Positions 15,850-24,177 of a stretch of 64,000 bases of DNA are shown piece by piece (within the stretch, counting starts at the first letter, position 1; the number at the start of each line of letters is the position of its first letter). The DNA is from Lentimicrobiaceae bacterium (GTDB lineage: Bacteria; Bacteroidota; Bacteroidia; Bacteroidales; F082): NCBI GenBank assembly GCA_015061295.1, contig SUWU01000007.1, positions 1 to 64,000 of the forward strand, written 5' to 3'. Made by a program: the position numbers and the translations under genes. A model generated the notes under the pieces. It saw only the letters and a program-made list of their open reading frames with translations. It searched no databases and had not been told where the DNA came from.

Positions 15850-15878
15850 TTGCGCGAAATAAAAAATTTGTATCTTTG
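15850..15878 (+). promoter_or_regulatory. Promoter of the tRNA-Ser gene pair
   Basis: TTG (15850-15852), an 18-base spacer, then TATCTTTG (15871-15878), near the Bacteroidetes consensus. The tRNA begins 5 bases later, so there is little or no 5' leader. Confidence 0.75.
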
Positions 15879-15882
15879 CAGC

Positions 15883-15967
15883 GGAGAAATGGCAGAGCGG
15901 TCGAATGCGGCGGTCTTGAAAACCGTTGTACAGCAATGTACCGGGGGTTCGAATCCCTCTTTCTCCG
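15883..15967 (+). tRNA. tRNA-Ser (anticodon TGA)
   Basis: Acceptor GGAGAAA pairs with TTTCTCC. The anticodon loop reads CTTGAAA with TGA, the variable arm is long as expected for serine, and the T arm carries GGTTCGAATCC. The CCA end is not encoded. Confidence 0.95.
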
Positions 15968-15976
15968 CAGGAGATT

Positions 15977-15998
15977 AAGCGACTACTAAAAGTCGCTT
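15977..15998 (+). terminator. Hairpin after the first tRNA-Ser
   Basis: AAGCGACT/AGTCGCTT (15977-15984 with 15991-15998), 6-base loop, then a T-rich tail TTGTTCTTT. It could end part of the transcript or mark a processing point between the two tRNAs. Confidence 0.6.
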
Positions 15999-16036
15999 TT
16001 GTTCTTTAAAATAGAGTCTCATTGACTCAATAAAAA

Positions 16037-16123
16037 GGAGAAATGCCAGAGTGGTCGAATGGGGCGGTCTCGAAAACCGTTGATCGTATCCACGATCCAA
16101 GGGTTCGAATCCCTTTTTCTCCG
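16037..16123 (+). tRNA. tRNA-Ser (anticodon CGA)
   Basis: Acceptor GGAGAAA/TTTCTCC, anticodon loop CTCGAAA with CGA, long variable arm, T arm GGTTCGAATCC; CCA is not encoded. It is identical to the upstream tRNA in the acceptor and differs mainly in the anticodon and variable arm, consistent with a local duplication. Confidence 0.95.
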
Positions 16124-16128
16124 CATAA

Positions 16129-16166
16129 AAAAGAGAAGCAATTTAATGTTGCTTCTCTTTTTTTTA
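16129..16166 (+). terminator. Intrinsic terminator after the second tRNA-Ser
   Basis: A 13-base stem (AAAAGAGAAGCAA with TTGCTTCTCTTTT, 16129-16141 and 16149-16161), 7-base loop, and a T-tract. Strong rho-independent terminator. Confidence 0.85.
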
Positions 16167-16186
16167 TGATGTCATCAATATCAATA

Positions 16187-16798
16187 TCAATGGAAGAAAA
16201 TAAACCCTATATAAGCACGTGGTCCTACAGGGAGATATAAGTCGTTACTGCCGAAACCGAAGAGACAATCAAATTTCAGTGTTATATGAAATGCTTCTGA
16301 GATACAATAGTCACATCCGACAATAGGGTCGATGGCAACGAATGGGTTTTTATTTATCACTACATTCGTTTCTTGTTCCCAATCGTGGTTGTCACCTTCA
16401 AATATGAAGCAGTCTGTTAAAGCTCCACCACCTATAGTCAATCCAACATATGGCATGAATTTTCCGAATTGCCAATAAAAATCGTTGAGCAATCCAGCCC
16501 AAAAAGTCTTCATATAACTGCCGTTATTCATGAGACTCATTGTTGATACATAGCCTTCTGTGCCAATACGATAGTGCTGGCCGAAATGAAATCTTATCGC
16601 ACCACCAATGCCTTTTGTGATGCCTTCGGCTTTGTAATCTAAAGGCTTGACATCAGTGGATATATAACCAAGATGAAGCATCATTCCGCCATCGTATCCA
16701 TTGAAAATCTTTCTCTTCTCAATATTTTGATTATTAATATCTTGTGAGTAAATGTTTATAGTTAAAAACGTAAATAACAGTAGTAATATCTTTTTCAT
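16187..16798 (-). CDS. Small outer membrane beta-barrel protein
   Basis: A 203-residue protein with a clear signal peptide (MKKILLLLFTFLTINIYSQ). The mature part has alternating hydrophobic strands with Gly/aromatic turns (GGMMLHLGYIS, GIGGAIRFHFG, KFMPYVGLTIGGGAL, FHITLKFDCLFGFG) and ends in aromatic residues (GFIFFH), as expected for an eight-to-ten-strand barrel. No specific family is recognised. Its start is separated from the neighbouring universal stress gene by a TTCATTA array. No clear promoter box is visible. Confidence 0.65.
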   Translation of the reverse strand: MKKILLLLFTFLTINIYSQDINNQNIEKRKIFNGYDGGMMLHLGYISTDVKPLDYKAEGITKGIGGAIRFHFGQHYRIGTEGYVSTMSLMNNGSYMKTFWAGLLNDFYWQFGKFMPYVGLTIGGGALTDCFIFEGDNHDWEQETNVVINKNPFVAIDPIVGCDYCISEAFHITLKFDCLFGFGSNDLYLPVGPRAYIGFIFFH

Positions 16799-16836
16799 AT
16801 TTTTTTTTCTTATTCAACATTATACACTGTCCATTG

Positions 16837-16885
16837 TTCATTATTCATTATTCATTATTCATTATTCATTATTCATTATTCATTA
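16837..16885. repeat. TTCATTA heptanucleotide array, 7 perfect copies
   Basis: Seven identical TTCATTA units in tandem. On the minus strand they read TAATGAA, so the array supplies the last residues and the TAA stop of the universal stress gene. It then continues into the spacer towards the barrel gene. Confidence 0.95.
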
Positions 16886-17745
16886 TCCTTAAATGTCAGC
16901 ATTGGAATGTTTAAATTGAAAAATGCATCTTTGTCTAATTTTTCTTTAAACATAAAATCGAAGAAACCTTTACGATAGGCGATAAATGAACTGAGACTTA
17001 TATCGTTACGTTCGCAGAAAATCTTAAGAGCCTGAGGCGCGTTGTCGGTGTGTACGAGTTGGAAATGTATCTCTCCTTCAAATTCTTTCTTAAGGAAAGC
17101 CTGTTCTAGTTGTTCCATCTGTATAGACTCATTGGGATTATCGGTATCTTCCATAAAATGAATGACATGAATATGTGGTTTATAAGGTTTTAATATCTTG
17201 AATATTCTGTCAATAGTAGTGATGTCGTTTTCACTGAAGTCTGTAGCATAAACCACTTCTTTGCTTTCTCTCCAATTGTATCCATTAGGAATAAATAACA
17301 TAGGTACGTCGCATCTTGTCATAACACTTTTTACTAAGCTGCCTTCTAAGAAACGTTTGCCTCCTTTGCCTCGTGTGCCCATTAAAATAAGGTCGGGATT
17401 CTCTTTCTTAGATAGTTCAATCAATTCTTCTTCTGGATCGCCACTGACTAAAATAGGACGTACTGTGATGTTGTTAGCACATTCTTCCTTGATTAAATCA
17501 ACGAGATATTGGGTCTTTTCTTCCATTATCTGTTGGGAATTTTTCTCTAATTCAATGAGAATCTCTGTGGTGAAGTAGTTGTCGGTGTCCATATTACCAG
17601 GATAACTATTGCTTCCAATAAAGATATTGTCCATGTAAGCGTGAAATATGATTATCTCGCCACCTGTATCTTTTAAAAAATCTATAGCATAGGGTAATAG
17701 CACTTTGTTCTCTTCAGAGAAGTCTGTCGATAATATGATCTTCAT
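16876..17745 (-). CDS. Universal stress protein with two Usp domains
   Basis: A 289-residue tandem UspA protein. The first domain (about 1-145) starts MKIILSTDFSEEN and carries the ATP-binding motif GTRGKGGKRFLEGS (Gly-x2-Gly-x9-Gly-Ser). The second (about 155-289) begins VVYATDFSEND and lacks a clear nucleotide motif. Tandem Usp proteins bind ATP and act in stress or energy-limitation survival in the cytoplasm. A TACTTTTG box at 17776-17769 may be its -7 element. The stop codon lies inside a TTCATTA heptamer array. Confidence 0.9.
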   Translation of the reverse strand: MKIILSTDFSEENKVLLPYAIDFLKDTGGEIIIFHAYMDNIFIGSNSYPGNMDTDNYFTTEILIELEKNSQQIMEEKTQYLVDLIKEECANNITVRPILVSGDPEEELIELSKKENPDLILMGTRGKGGKRFLEGSLVKSVMTRCDVPMLFIPNGYNWRESKEVVYATDFSENDITTIDRIFKILKPYKPHIHVIHFMEDTDNPNESIQMEQLEQAFLKKEFEGEIHFQLVHTDNAPQALKIFCERNDISLSSFIAYRKGFFDFMFKEKLDKDAFFNLNIPMLTFKDNE

Positions 17746-17870
17746 TTTTATTCAATTTTTTATTCCTACAAAAGTAACAAAATCTTTTCTTTTATGCTAT
17801 GTATTTCTAAAATAAATATTAAGGTCTTATTGCTATTTTTTTATATCTTTACAAAAATTAATTATTATCA

Positions 17871-19445
17871 ATGAAATACGAATTACTTAACAAAAGAGCT
17901 TGGGTTATTGTGCTGATATTCATTGTCTTTGTTGGATTGATGATACAATATCCTTATATGAATGAGTTTCCATCTTTTATTCATGCGTGGTCGCAGGCCG
18001 ATAGATATTCCATTGCAATAGGATTTATTAACAATGATTTTGATCTGTTTCACCCTGAGACATTAATATATAACAAGCAGTTTCCGCATCGGTGGGATTA
18101 CGCATTCGATAATACAATCACTTCTGTTGATTTCCCAATATTAGAATATATCGTTGCTATCATAATGAAAATTACGGGAATAACTTCACCATGGATTTTC
18201 AGGACTTGTACGTTGTTGGTCGCTATGCTGGGAATGTTCTTTTTATATAGACTATCATTCTTGATAACGAAAGACTGGGTTAAGTCTATGTTTGTCACAA
18301 TGATTGCGATGACGTCTCCTACTTATGCTTATTATTTCAATGGATTTATTCCAGGGATACCAGCATTCACATTTGCGATAATAGCATTATATTGTTACGT
18401 GAAATATTTAAACAATAATAAGATAAAAACTTTTTGTTTTTCATTATTATTCATAACATTATCGGTGCTGACGCGCATGTCGTTTGCTGTTGTTTGGGTT
18501 GCATTATTGGGATTTGAGTTTTTGAGGATTTTAAGAAAAGAAACAACTTTTCTCGATAAGTTGTTACCCGTTGTAATTTCAATAGTTGTGTTTTTGTCGT
18601 ATTATTTATGGAACAAACACCTTGCTGCTGAAAATGGCACTCTGTTCTTGGGAGAATTGCTTCCGGCTAACGATTGGGCTGGTTTCTGGGATATGATGAA
18701 TGCTGCAAAAGAAAATTGGCAATATCATTATTTTGGAAAAATACATTATCGTCTGTTTTTGATAATACTAGTTTCCTCAATATCGTATCTAATATACAAG
18801 AAGATTAGATTTAAAAATGTTGAAAATGCACAAGATAATAAATCTTTGTCGTTATGGATTTTTACCGCTATCGTATTATTCGGATATGTTTTGTTTACAA
18901 TTGCGATGGCGAAGCAATTCCCACATCACGACTATTATATCATTGACACATATTTTCTTCCTTTATTATTGCTGTTTATTCTCATTCTTAATGTTTTACC
19001 CAAAATTGAAAGTTATAAGTCTGGAATAATATCCTTTATTATAACAGCTATTTTTGTTGTGATGATGATTACTAATGTTAATGAGATGCAGAAGAATAGA
19101 CGAACAATTGATAAGGGGAGAGAGTCTGAACGTACTATCAGGAATTATCAAGGTTCTGAACAATATCTCGATTCGTTGGGGATTTCTAAGGATGCTAAGA
19201 TTTTATCATTATGGTCTTATCCTCAGAATACGCCTTTTATATTGATGAACAGAAAAGGTTTTACGGAGATGTGGTATGAAAAAGAAATTATTGATGCAGG
19301 AATGTTGTTTGATTATGATTATGTTATCGTAGAGAATGAAGTCTATGAATATGAGAACGAAAAGAATGCCTGGAGATATGTCTTCGAGCAATTGGAATAT
19401 TATTCAGATAATGGAAAAATTATGATTTTTATCAAAAAAAGATAA
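17871..19445 (+). CDS. GT39/ArnT-like polytopic membrane glycosyltransferase
   Basis: A 524-residue membrane protein with about ten predicted spans. It has an early periplasmic loop containing HAWSQADRYSIAIG, reminiscent of the first loop of GT39/PMT and ArnT-like enzymes, which use polyprenyl-phosphate sugars. The C-terminal part is soluble (about 410-524). Such enzymes transfer a sugar to lipid or protein on the outer face of the inner membrane; donor and acceptor cannot be told. It stands alone, preceded by a TATCTTTA box (17844-17851). Classification as a glycosyltransferase rests on general layout and this one loop. Confidence 0.7.
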   Translation: MKYELLNKRAWVIVLIFIVFVGLMIQYPYMNEFPSFIHAWSQADRYSIAIGFINNDFDLFHPETLIYNKQFPHRWDYAFDNTITSVDFPILEYIVAIIMKITGITSPWIFRTCTLLVAMLGMFFLYRLSFLITKDWVKSMFVTMIAMTSPTYAYYFNGFIPGIPAFTFAIIALYCYVKYLNNNKIKTFCFSLLFITLSVLTRMSFAVVWVALLGFEFLRILRKETTFLDKLLPVVISIVVFLSYYLWNKHLAAENGTLFLGELLPANDWAGFWDMMNAAKENWQYHYFGKIHYRLFLIILVSSISYLIYKKIRFKNVENAQDNKSLSLWIFTAIVLFGYVLFTIAMAKQFPHHDYYIIDTYFLPLLLLFILILNVLPKIESYKSGIISFIITAIFVVMMITNVNEMQKNRRTIDKGRESERTIRNYQGSEQYLDSLGISKDAKILSLWSYPQNTPFILMNRKGFTEMWYEKEIIDAGMLFDYDYVIVENEVYEYENEKNAWRYVFEQLEYYSDNGKIMIFIKKR

Positions 19446-19473
19446 CGGTAATGTAAATAAAAATTAACTTTCA

Positions 19474-19504
19474 TTTGTTCAACTATGAAGATGAATTATC
19501 TTTA
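19474..19504 (+). promoter_or_regulatory. Promoter of dcuB
   Basis: TTTG (19474-19477), exactly 19 bases, then TATCTTTA (19497-19504). A second overlapping box TATCTTTG (19503-19510) follows. The spacing matches the Bacteroidetes consensus. Confidence 0.65.
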
Positions 19505-19548
19505 TCTTTGTAAGTCTTCTTGATGTTAAAGATTAAAATTATAAGTAT

Positions 19549-20847
19549 ATGTTAATACAGCTTTTATTTGTTCTTGTTTGTATCATCATCGGTGCTCGTA
19601 TCGGCGGCATCGGTTTGGGTGTCATGGGAGGCTTAGGCGTCGCTATTTTGACTTTTGTTTTTGGTCTTCAGCCTACTTCACCACCTATTGATGTTATGTT
19701 GATGATCGCTGCTGTCATTTCAGCGGCTGGTGCGATGCAAGCGGCTGGAGGTCTCGATTTCTTGGTTAACATAGCAGAAAAGATTTTGAGAAAGCATCCT
19801 CAGAATGTCACGCTTTTAGCTCCTTTAGTTACATATTCTTTCACATTTTTAGCAGGAACAGGTCACGTCGCTTACTCGGTGTTACCTGTCATCGCTGAGG
19901 TTGCGCGTGAGACAAAGATACGTCCAGAACGTCCGCTCGGCATCGCTGTCATCGCTTCTCAACAAGCTATCACAGCCTCGCCAATATCGGCAGCTACTGT
20001 AGCATTGCTCGGACTTCTTGCAGGTTTCGACATCACACTCTTCGACATACTTAAGATAACAATACCAGCAACATTGATAGGTGTAATAGTCGGTGCCTTC
20101 GCTTCTATGAAAGTGGGTAAAGAACTCGTCGATGACCCTGAATATCAAAGACGACTCGCAAACGGTGAACTCGATGATCATCATGTTGAGGTAAGTGAGA
20201 TAAAAAATCAATTCGGCGCTAAATTGTCGGTGATACTTTTCGTGGCAGCTACTGTACTTATAGTTCTCTTCGGTTCTATTCCTTCAATGCGTCCGACTTT
20301 CGACGGACAATCTCTCGGAATGCCTTCTATCATCGAGATATTGATGCTTACAACAGCAGCTATCATCTTGTTAGCCACCAAGACCTCTGGAGCTAAAGCT
20401 GCTCAGGGTAGCGTCTTCTCCGCCGGTATGCAGGCAGTCATCGCTATCTTCGGCGTCGCATGGATGGGCGATACCTTTATTAATGGTAACATCGCACAAC
20501 TTACGTCCTCCATCGAAGGTATTGTGAAAGAGATGCCTTGGCTCTTCGGTATAGCTCTCTTCGTGATGTCTATTCTCCTTTATAGTCAGGCTGCTACGGT
20601 GCGAGCTATCATGCCGCTCGGCGTAGCTCTCGGTCTTAACCCAATGTTGTTGATAGCTTTATTCCCAGCAGTGAACGGCTACTTCTTCATTCCTAATTAT
20701 CCTACTGTAGTAGCAGCTATTAACTTCGACAGAACAGGAACGACAAAAATAGGTAAGTATATTCTCAACCATTCCTTCATGATGCCAGGATTAGTAGCTA
20801 CGATAGTTGGAATAGGTGTGGGGTTGTTGTTGATACAGATATTTTAA
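19549..20847 (+). CDS. dcuB: Anaerobic C4-dicarboxylate transporter, DcuB type
   Basis: A 432-residue inner membrane antiporter of the Dcu family, full length for it. It follows DcuB more closely than DcuA: GARIGGIGLGVMGGLG at the start, TSPPIDVML, SGAMQ-like AAGAMQAAGGLD, LAGTGHVAYSVLPVIAEVA, ITASPISAATVALL, and near the end FDRTGTTKIGKYILNHSF. It exchanges fumarate, malate or aspartate for succinate, which supports fumarate respiration and succinate excretion in anaerobic Bacteroidales. It is transcribed alone, with a good promoter upstream, and faces the metal exporter-like gene 12 bases beyond its stop. Confidence 0.92.
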   Translation: MLIQLLFVLVCIIIGARIGGIGLGVMGGLGVAILTFVFGLQPTSPPIDVMLMIAAVISAAGAMQAAGGLDFLVNIAEKILRKHPQNVTLLAPLVTYSFTFLAGTGHVAYSVLPVIAEVARETKIRPERPLGIAVIASQQAITASPISAATVALLGLLAGFDITLFDILKITIPATLIGVIVGAFASMKVGKELVDDPEYQRRLANGELDDHHVEVSEIKNQFGAKLSVILFVAATVLIVLFGSIPSMRPTFDGQSLGMPSIIEILMLTTAAIILLATKTSGAKAAQGSVFSAGMQAVIAIFGVAWMGDTFINGNIAQLTSSIEGIVKEMPWLFGIALFVMSILLYSQAATVRAIMPLGVALGLNPMLLIALFPAVNGYFFIPNYPTVVAAINFDRTGTTKIGKYILNHSFMMPGLVATIVGIGVGLLLIQIF

Positions 20848-20859
20848 AGTCACAGAGTC

Positions 20860-22098
20860 TCAAATAATCACTCCTACTAAGACTGCTAACACTACTTTAA
20901 TTCCTTTTGACACGATGAAGGCTTTGCGTGATTCTGCTAACAAAGGCAATGCTCCGTGTCCGTCTTGAACTATACAGTTGGCAAGTAATATTCCTAATGG
21001 TAAGTCGCCGTTAGCGAATAATATAAGGAAGATTAAATGCGGTCCCGACTGCGGAATGAGACCTATTAATATAGCAACTATTAAAACTATAAAAGGCTTG
21101 GAATCTATTATCTCATGTATGTTGACGAAATTATTGATTATTGTCAAACATAATATCACGCCGAAAGTCCAGAGAAATATCTTAGGAAGATGAACCTTGA
21201 TGACATGCTGCCAAAGATGCTCTTCCAAAAAATGTTCTTCTGCAACGACAACAATTACCAAAATTGTAATAAATAAGACTATCAATATAATACGAATCCA
21301 ATCAGCTTCTCCACCATGGCTATGATCATGACTATGACTATGATCATGACTATGACTATGACACTGACTATGACAATCAACTTGGTGACTTGGCGACTCA
21401 GAGACTTGGTGACTATGATTATGGCAATCAACTTGGTGACTTGGTGACTCAGCGACTTGGTGACTCTCCAAAGAATGTATAACGCTCTCTTCAGTTTGTC
21501 CTCCCATCAACAAGTTGAGGTGATGAGAGCCGTCTATGACGCCGCTTAGAACCATAATCAAAACGCCGAGACTCATAGTGATGAGTAAGGCTCTTACGAA
21601 ACTGATATTCTTGATATTCGACTTCACGCTATGTTTATGATGATGCGCGTGGTTACACGATTCGTTTTCGTGTATGGGAAATGACATTTCTTTGTGCAAG
21701 CCGACGAACTTATTTTTCATCGTAAGTTGCAGAATTACAGCTACGATTATTGATAATACAATTAGTATTAAATTTATAAGTAATGCTTTTTCTGGAAATA
21801 ATGAGAACATGAAGAAGGCCTCATCGCCAGTTGTAGAAATTAAGGCTGCCATCAAAGCAGGGAAGTTAAGAACTCTGTGAACGTACAGTGAGACAACGGT
21901 ATAAGTCCCGAGACAACCTGGAATGATGCCCATAATTATTGCAAACAAAATCTGGAGCCAAGGCTTGCTTTGTAATTTGTTCGACCATAATCCTCCTGTC
22001 CTGACATTGATAAATTCAATTACCATCATCATTCCAAGAACCAATGTTGTAATTATAAGTGTCTGCTGTAGAATAATATAAAAAGTATTTAATGTCAT
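20860..22098 (-). CDS. 10-TM metal exporter-like permease (ArsP_2/putative Mn transporter family) with His-rich loop
   Basis: A 412-residue polytopic membrane protein with two sets of spans related by internal similarity (IPGCLGTYTVVSLY in the first half, IPQSGPHLIFLILF in the second). This is the layout of the putative 10-TM heavy-metal exporter family. The central loop (about 145-275) is extremely His-rich (SHSHDHSHSHDHSHGG) and also contains two copies of a 17-residue unit beginning SHQV and ending VDCH. A metal-binding or metal-sensing loop is the natural reading. Zn, Mn, Co or Ni export cannot be told apart. It is convergent with dcuB. Confidence 0.75.
   Translation of the reverse strand: MTLNTFYIILQQTLIITTLVLGMMMVIEFINVRTGGLWSNKLQSKPWLQILFAIIMGIIPGCLGTYTVVSLYVHRVLNFPALMAALISTTGDEAFFMFSLFPEKALLINLILIVLSIIVAVILQLTMKNKFVGLHKEMSFPIHENESCNHAHHHKHSVKSNIKNISFVRALLITMSLGVLIMVLSGVIDGSHHLNLLMGGQTEESVIHSLESHQVAESPSHQVDCHNHSHQVSESPSHQVDCHSQCHSHSHDHSHSHDHSHGGEADWIRIILIVLFITILVIVVVAEEHFLEEHLWQHVIKVHLPKIFLWTFGVILCLTIINNFVNIHEIIDSKPFIVLIVAILIGLIPQSGPHLIFLILFANGDLPLGILLANCIVQDGHGALPLLAESRKAFIVSKGIKVVLAVLVGVII
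21374..21465. repeat. Intragenic 41-base direct repeat with 51-base period
   Basis: 21374-21414 and 21425-21465 are near-identical (two or so differences) and lie 51 bases apart, so each period adds 17 codons to the loop of the exporter. Within each unit the words ACTTGGTGACT/GACTTGG recur. It is flanked at 21321-21370 by a run of CATGACTATGACTATGAT, which encodes the His/Ser/Asp tract. Confidence 0.85.
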
Positions 22099-22258
22099 GA
22101 TCTTTTATTTTTTTTTGGATTACAAATATACGAATTTTAAGTCAATGAGTCAATAAGTCAATAAGTGGAGGTTGTTCTTATAGTTTTAAATAATTGTTAA
22201 ATATGAAACAAAATCATTACTTGAATGTTGTTTAAGCAAATCATAAAAACAACAGATT

Positions 22259-23566
22259 ATGAAAAAGTTTACATCATTAAAAAAAGTCCTCGCATTAACG
22301 GCTTTTGTTGTTTTGCTTGGAGATTATGCTTTCGCTCAGTTTTCGTTGAGTGGAGAAGTCAGACCTCGTATGGAATATCTTCACGGATATTCTACATTAA
22401 CTGATAAAGACTCTGATCCTGCGGGATTTGCATCGCAGAGGACCAGAATCAATTTTAATTACTATAACAATCGTGTTAAGATGGGCGTTTCTGTACAGGA
22501 TGTCTTCTTGTGGGGTTCTCAACCTCAATTGTTCTCGACATCAAATAATTTAAGTGTTCACCAGGCTTGGGGACAATATTTTTTAACGCCATCACTTTCA
22601 TTGAAATTGGGTCGTCAGGAACTTGTTTATGATGATGAAAGAATCTTTGGAGCTTCTAACTGGGATCAGCAGGGCAGAAGTCATGATGTAGCATTGTTAC
22701 GTTATGATGGTATGTTTAAACTTGATGTCGGTGCAGCTTTCAATCAAGATCAGAAGCATCTGAATGGAGCTCATTACGGCTTAAATAACTACAAGATGAT
22801 GCAATTTGTATGGTTAAATACCGACATAGTTGATAATCTTAATGTTAGTCTTTTGTTCTTGAATAATGGTTATCAGTATGATTATGTTTTGTATAATAAT
22901 GATAACAATTACAATAGAACTAAAGACATCTTTAATCAAACTTTTGGTGGTCGTATGATGCTTACACCAGGTGATTTCAACTTCCACGCATCTGCTTATT
23001 ATACAATGGGTAAAGATATGGAAGATAGAGACTTATCGGCTTATTATGTTGGATTAGGCTTGGATTACGAGTTGGCTAATGAATGGGATTTAGGTATCGG
23101 TTGGGAGCATCTCTCAGGTACTTCGCAAAAAGAGATGATAGAAAATCCTGATGGTTACAAAAACAGATCTTTCAACCCATTCTATGGTAGCTCCCATAAA
23201 TTTAATGGCTTCATGGATTATTTTAATGCTACTGATAATTGGGCTAATACCGTTGGACTTAACGACTTGTATGCTTCAGTGCAGTTCTCACATAGAAGAT
23301 TTGAAATAAATCTTACAGGTCATGCTTTCTTGACAGCAGCCACTGTAATAAAAGATGGAAATGTTAATGAAACAATGGAACCTTATCTTGGCACTGAAAT
23401 AGATTTGACAATGTCGTATAAACTTTCAAATGTTTCAAATGTTGTAATGGGTTATAGTCAGATGCTTGGCTCTGAGACACTTCAAAATCTCAAAGGGGGA
23501 AACAAAGATGCTTTCAACAACTATGCTTACCTCATGTTTACTTTTAAACCTATGTTCCTAAAATAA
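22259..23566 (+). CDS. Alginate-export-family-like outer membrane porin
   Basis: A 435-residue barrel protein with signal peptide (cleaved near YAFAQ). SGEVRPRMEY near the mature N-terminus, FASQRTRINFNY, SLKLGRQELVYDDERIFG and NWDQQGRSHDV match the AlgE-like alginate-export domain pattern, a 16-to-18-strand outer membrane barrel. In Bacteroidetes this family is found as general porins, so alginate itself need not be the substrate. The chain ends FTFKPMFLK. A terminator at 23595-23625 follows. No clear -7 box is seen in the long AT-rich leader (22099-22258), which contains TCAATAAG octamers at its far end. Confidence 0.8.
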   Translation: MKKFTSLKKVLALTAFVVLLGDYAFAQFSLSGEVRPRMEYLHGYSTLTDKDSDPAGFASQRTRINFNYYNNRVKMGVSVQDVFLWGSQPQLFSTSNNLSVHQAWGQYFLTPSLSLKLGRQELVYDDERIFGASNWDQQGRSHDVALLRYDGMFKLDVGAAFNQDQKHLNGAHYGLNNYKMMQFVWLNTDIVDNLNVSLLFLNNGYQYDYVLYNNDNNYNRTKDIFNQTFGGRMMLTPGDFNFHASAYYTMGKDMEDRDLSAYYVGLGLDYELANEWDLGIGWEHLSGTSQKEMIENPDGYKNRSFNPFYGSSHKFNGFMDYFNATDNWANTVGLNDLYASVQFSHRRFEINLTGHAFLTAATVIKDGNVNETMEPYLGTEIDLTMSYKLSNVSNVVMGYSQMLGSETLQNLKGGNKDAFNNYAYLMFTFKPMFLK

Positions 23567-23594
23567 ACTGATAAATCACTATTTTTTTGCTGCG

Positions 23595-23625
23595 GTAGAG
23601 AGGCTTCTGTCTCTCTACTTTTTTT
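23595..23625 (+). terminator. Intrinsic terminator of the porin gene
   Basis: Stem GTAGAGAG/CTCTCTAC (23595-23602 with 23611-23618), 8-base loop, then seven T. The last T is also the first base of the -7 box for rimM. Confidence 0.88.
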
Positions 23626-23632
23626 ATCTTTG
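23625..23632 (+). promoter_or_regulatory. -7 box for rimM, fused to the preceding terminator
   Basis: TATCTTTG starts on the last T of the terminator T-tract and lies 14 bases before the rimM ATG, giving a leader of only about 7 bases. Confidence 0.7.
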
Positions 23633-23646
23633 CAGAAAAAATATTC

Positions 23647-24174
23647 ATGACAAAAGATAAATGTTTTTACATAGGAAAGATAGTTAAGACTCACGGACTT
23701 AAAGGCGAAGTGACTTTGCGTATCGATAATGAGCAATTTGATGAGATAGAAGAGTTAAATTATTTCTTATTGGATATTAACGACAAACTTATTCCTTTCT
23801 TCATTGAAAATATCGTTTATCATTCTAACAAGGCTTTCGTTTTGTTCCAAGATTTGAAGAATTTAGAAGCTGCAAATCAACTTGTTGGGTGTGTGGTCTA
23901 TCTTCCATTAGATTTGCTTCCAGAAAAAGATGGCAATGATTTCTATTCTCATGAAGTGATTGATTTTGTTGTGGTAGATGAGGAGAAAGGTGAGCTAGGT
24001 AAAGTGCAGGAGATAATAGAATATCCTACGCAATCTATCATTCAAATTATAAAAAATGATAAAGAAATCTTGATTCCTATTCACGATGACATAATTAAAA
24101 ATGTGGATAGGGAAGGGAAGAAGATATTAATTAATGCTCCCGCAGGACTGATTGATATGTATTTGGAAAATTGA
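23647..24174 (+). CDS. rimM: Ribosome maturation factor RimM
   Basis: A 175-residue protein of standard RimM length. The N-terminal RimM domain opens with YIGKIVKTHGLKGEVTLRI, and the C-terminal PRC-barrel part (about 95-170) has FYSHEVIDFVV, GELGKVQEI and an ILIP..DDIIKNVD core. It binds ribosomal protein S19 and helps mature the 16S rRNA 3' domain. The tRNA methyltransferase gene follows 3 bases downstream, so both are cotranscribed from the box at 23625. Unlike many genomes, rpsP and trmD are not adjacent. Confidence 0.93.
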   Translation: MTKDKCFYIGKIVKTHGLKGEVTLRIDNEQFDEIEELNYFLLDINDKLIPFFIENIVYHSNKAFVLFQDLKNLEAANQLVGCVVYLPLDLLPEKDGNDFYSHEVIDFVVVDEEKGELGKVQEIIEYPTQSIIQIIKNDKEILIPIHDDIIKNVDREGKKILINAPAGLIDMYLEN

Positions 24175-24177
24175 TTT

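Noticed and set aside
16043-16240. An open frame of 65 codons covering the second tRNA-Ser
   Set aside because: Its first part is simply the tRNA sequence translated, a well-known false ORF over tRNA-Ser genes; the structure of the tRNA explains the region.
16837-16885. CRISPR-like or direct-repeat array
   Set aside because: Units are 7 bases with no spacers; it is a simple tandem repeat.
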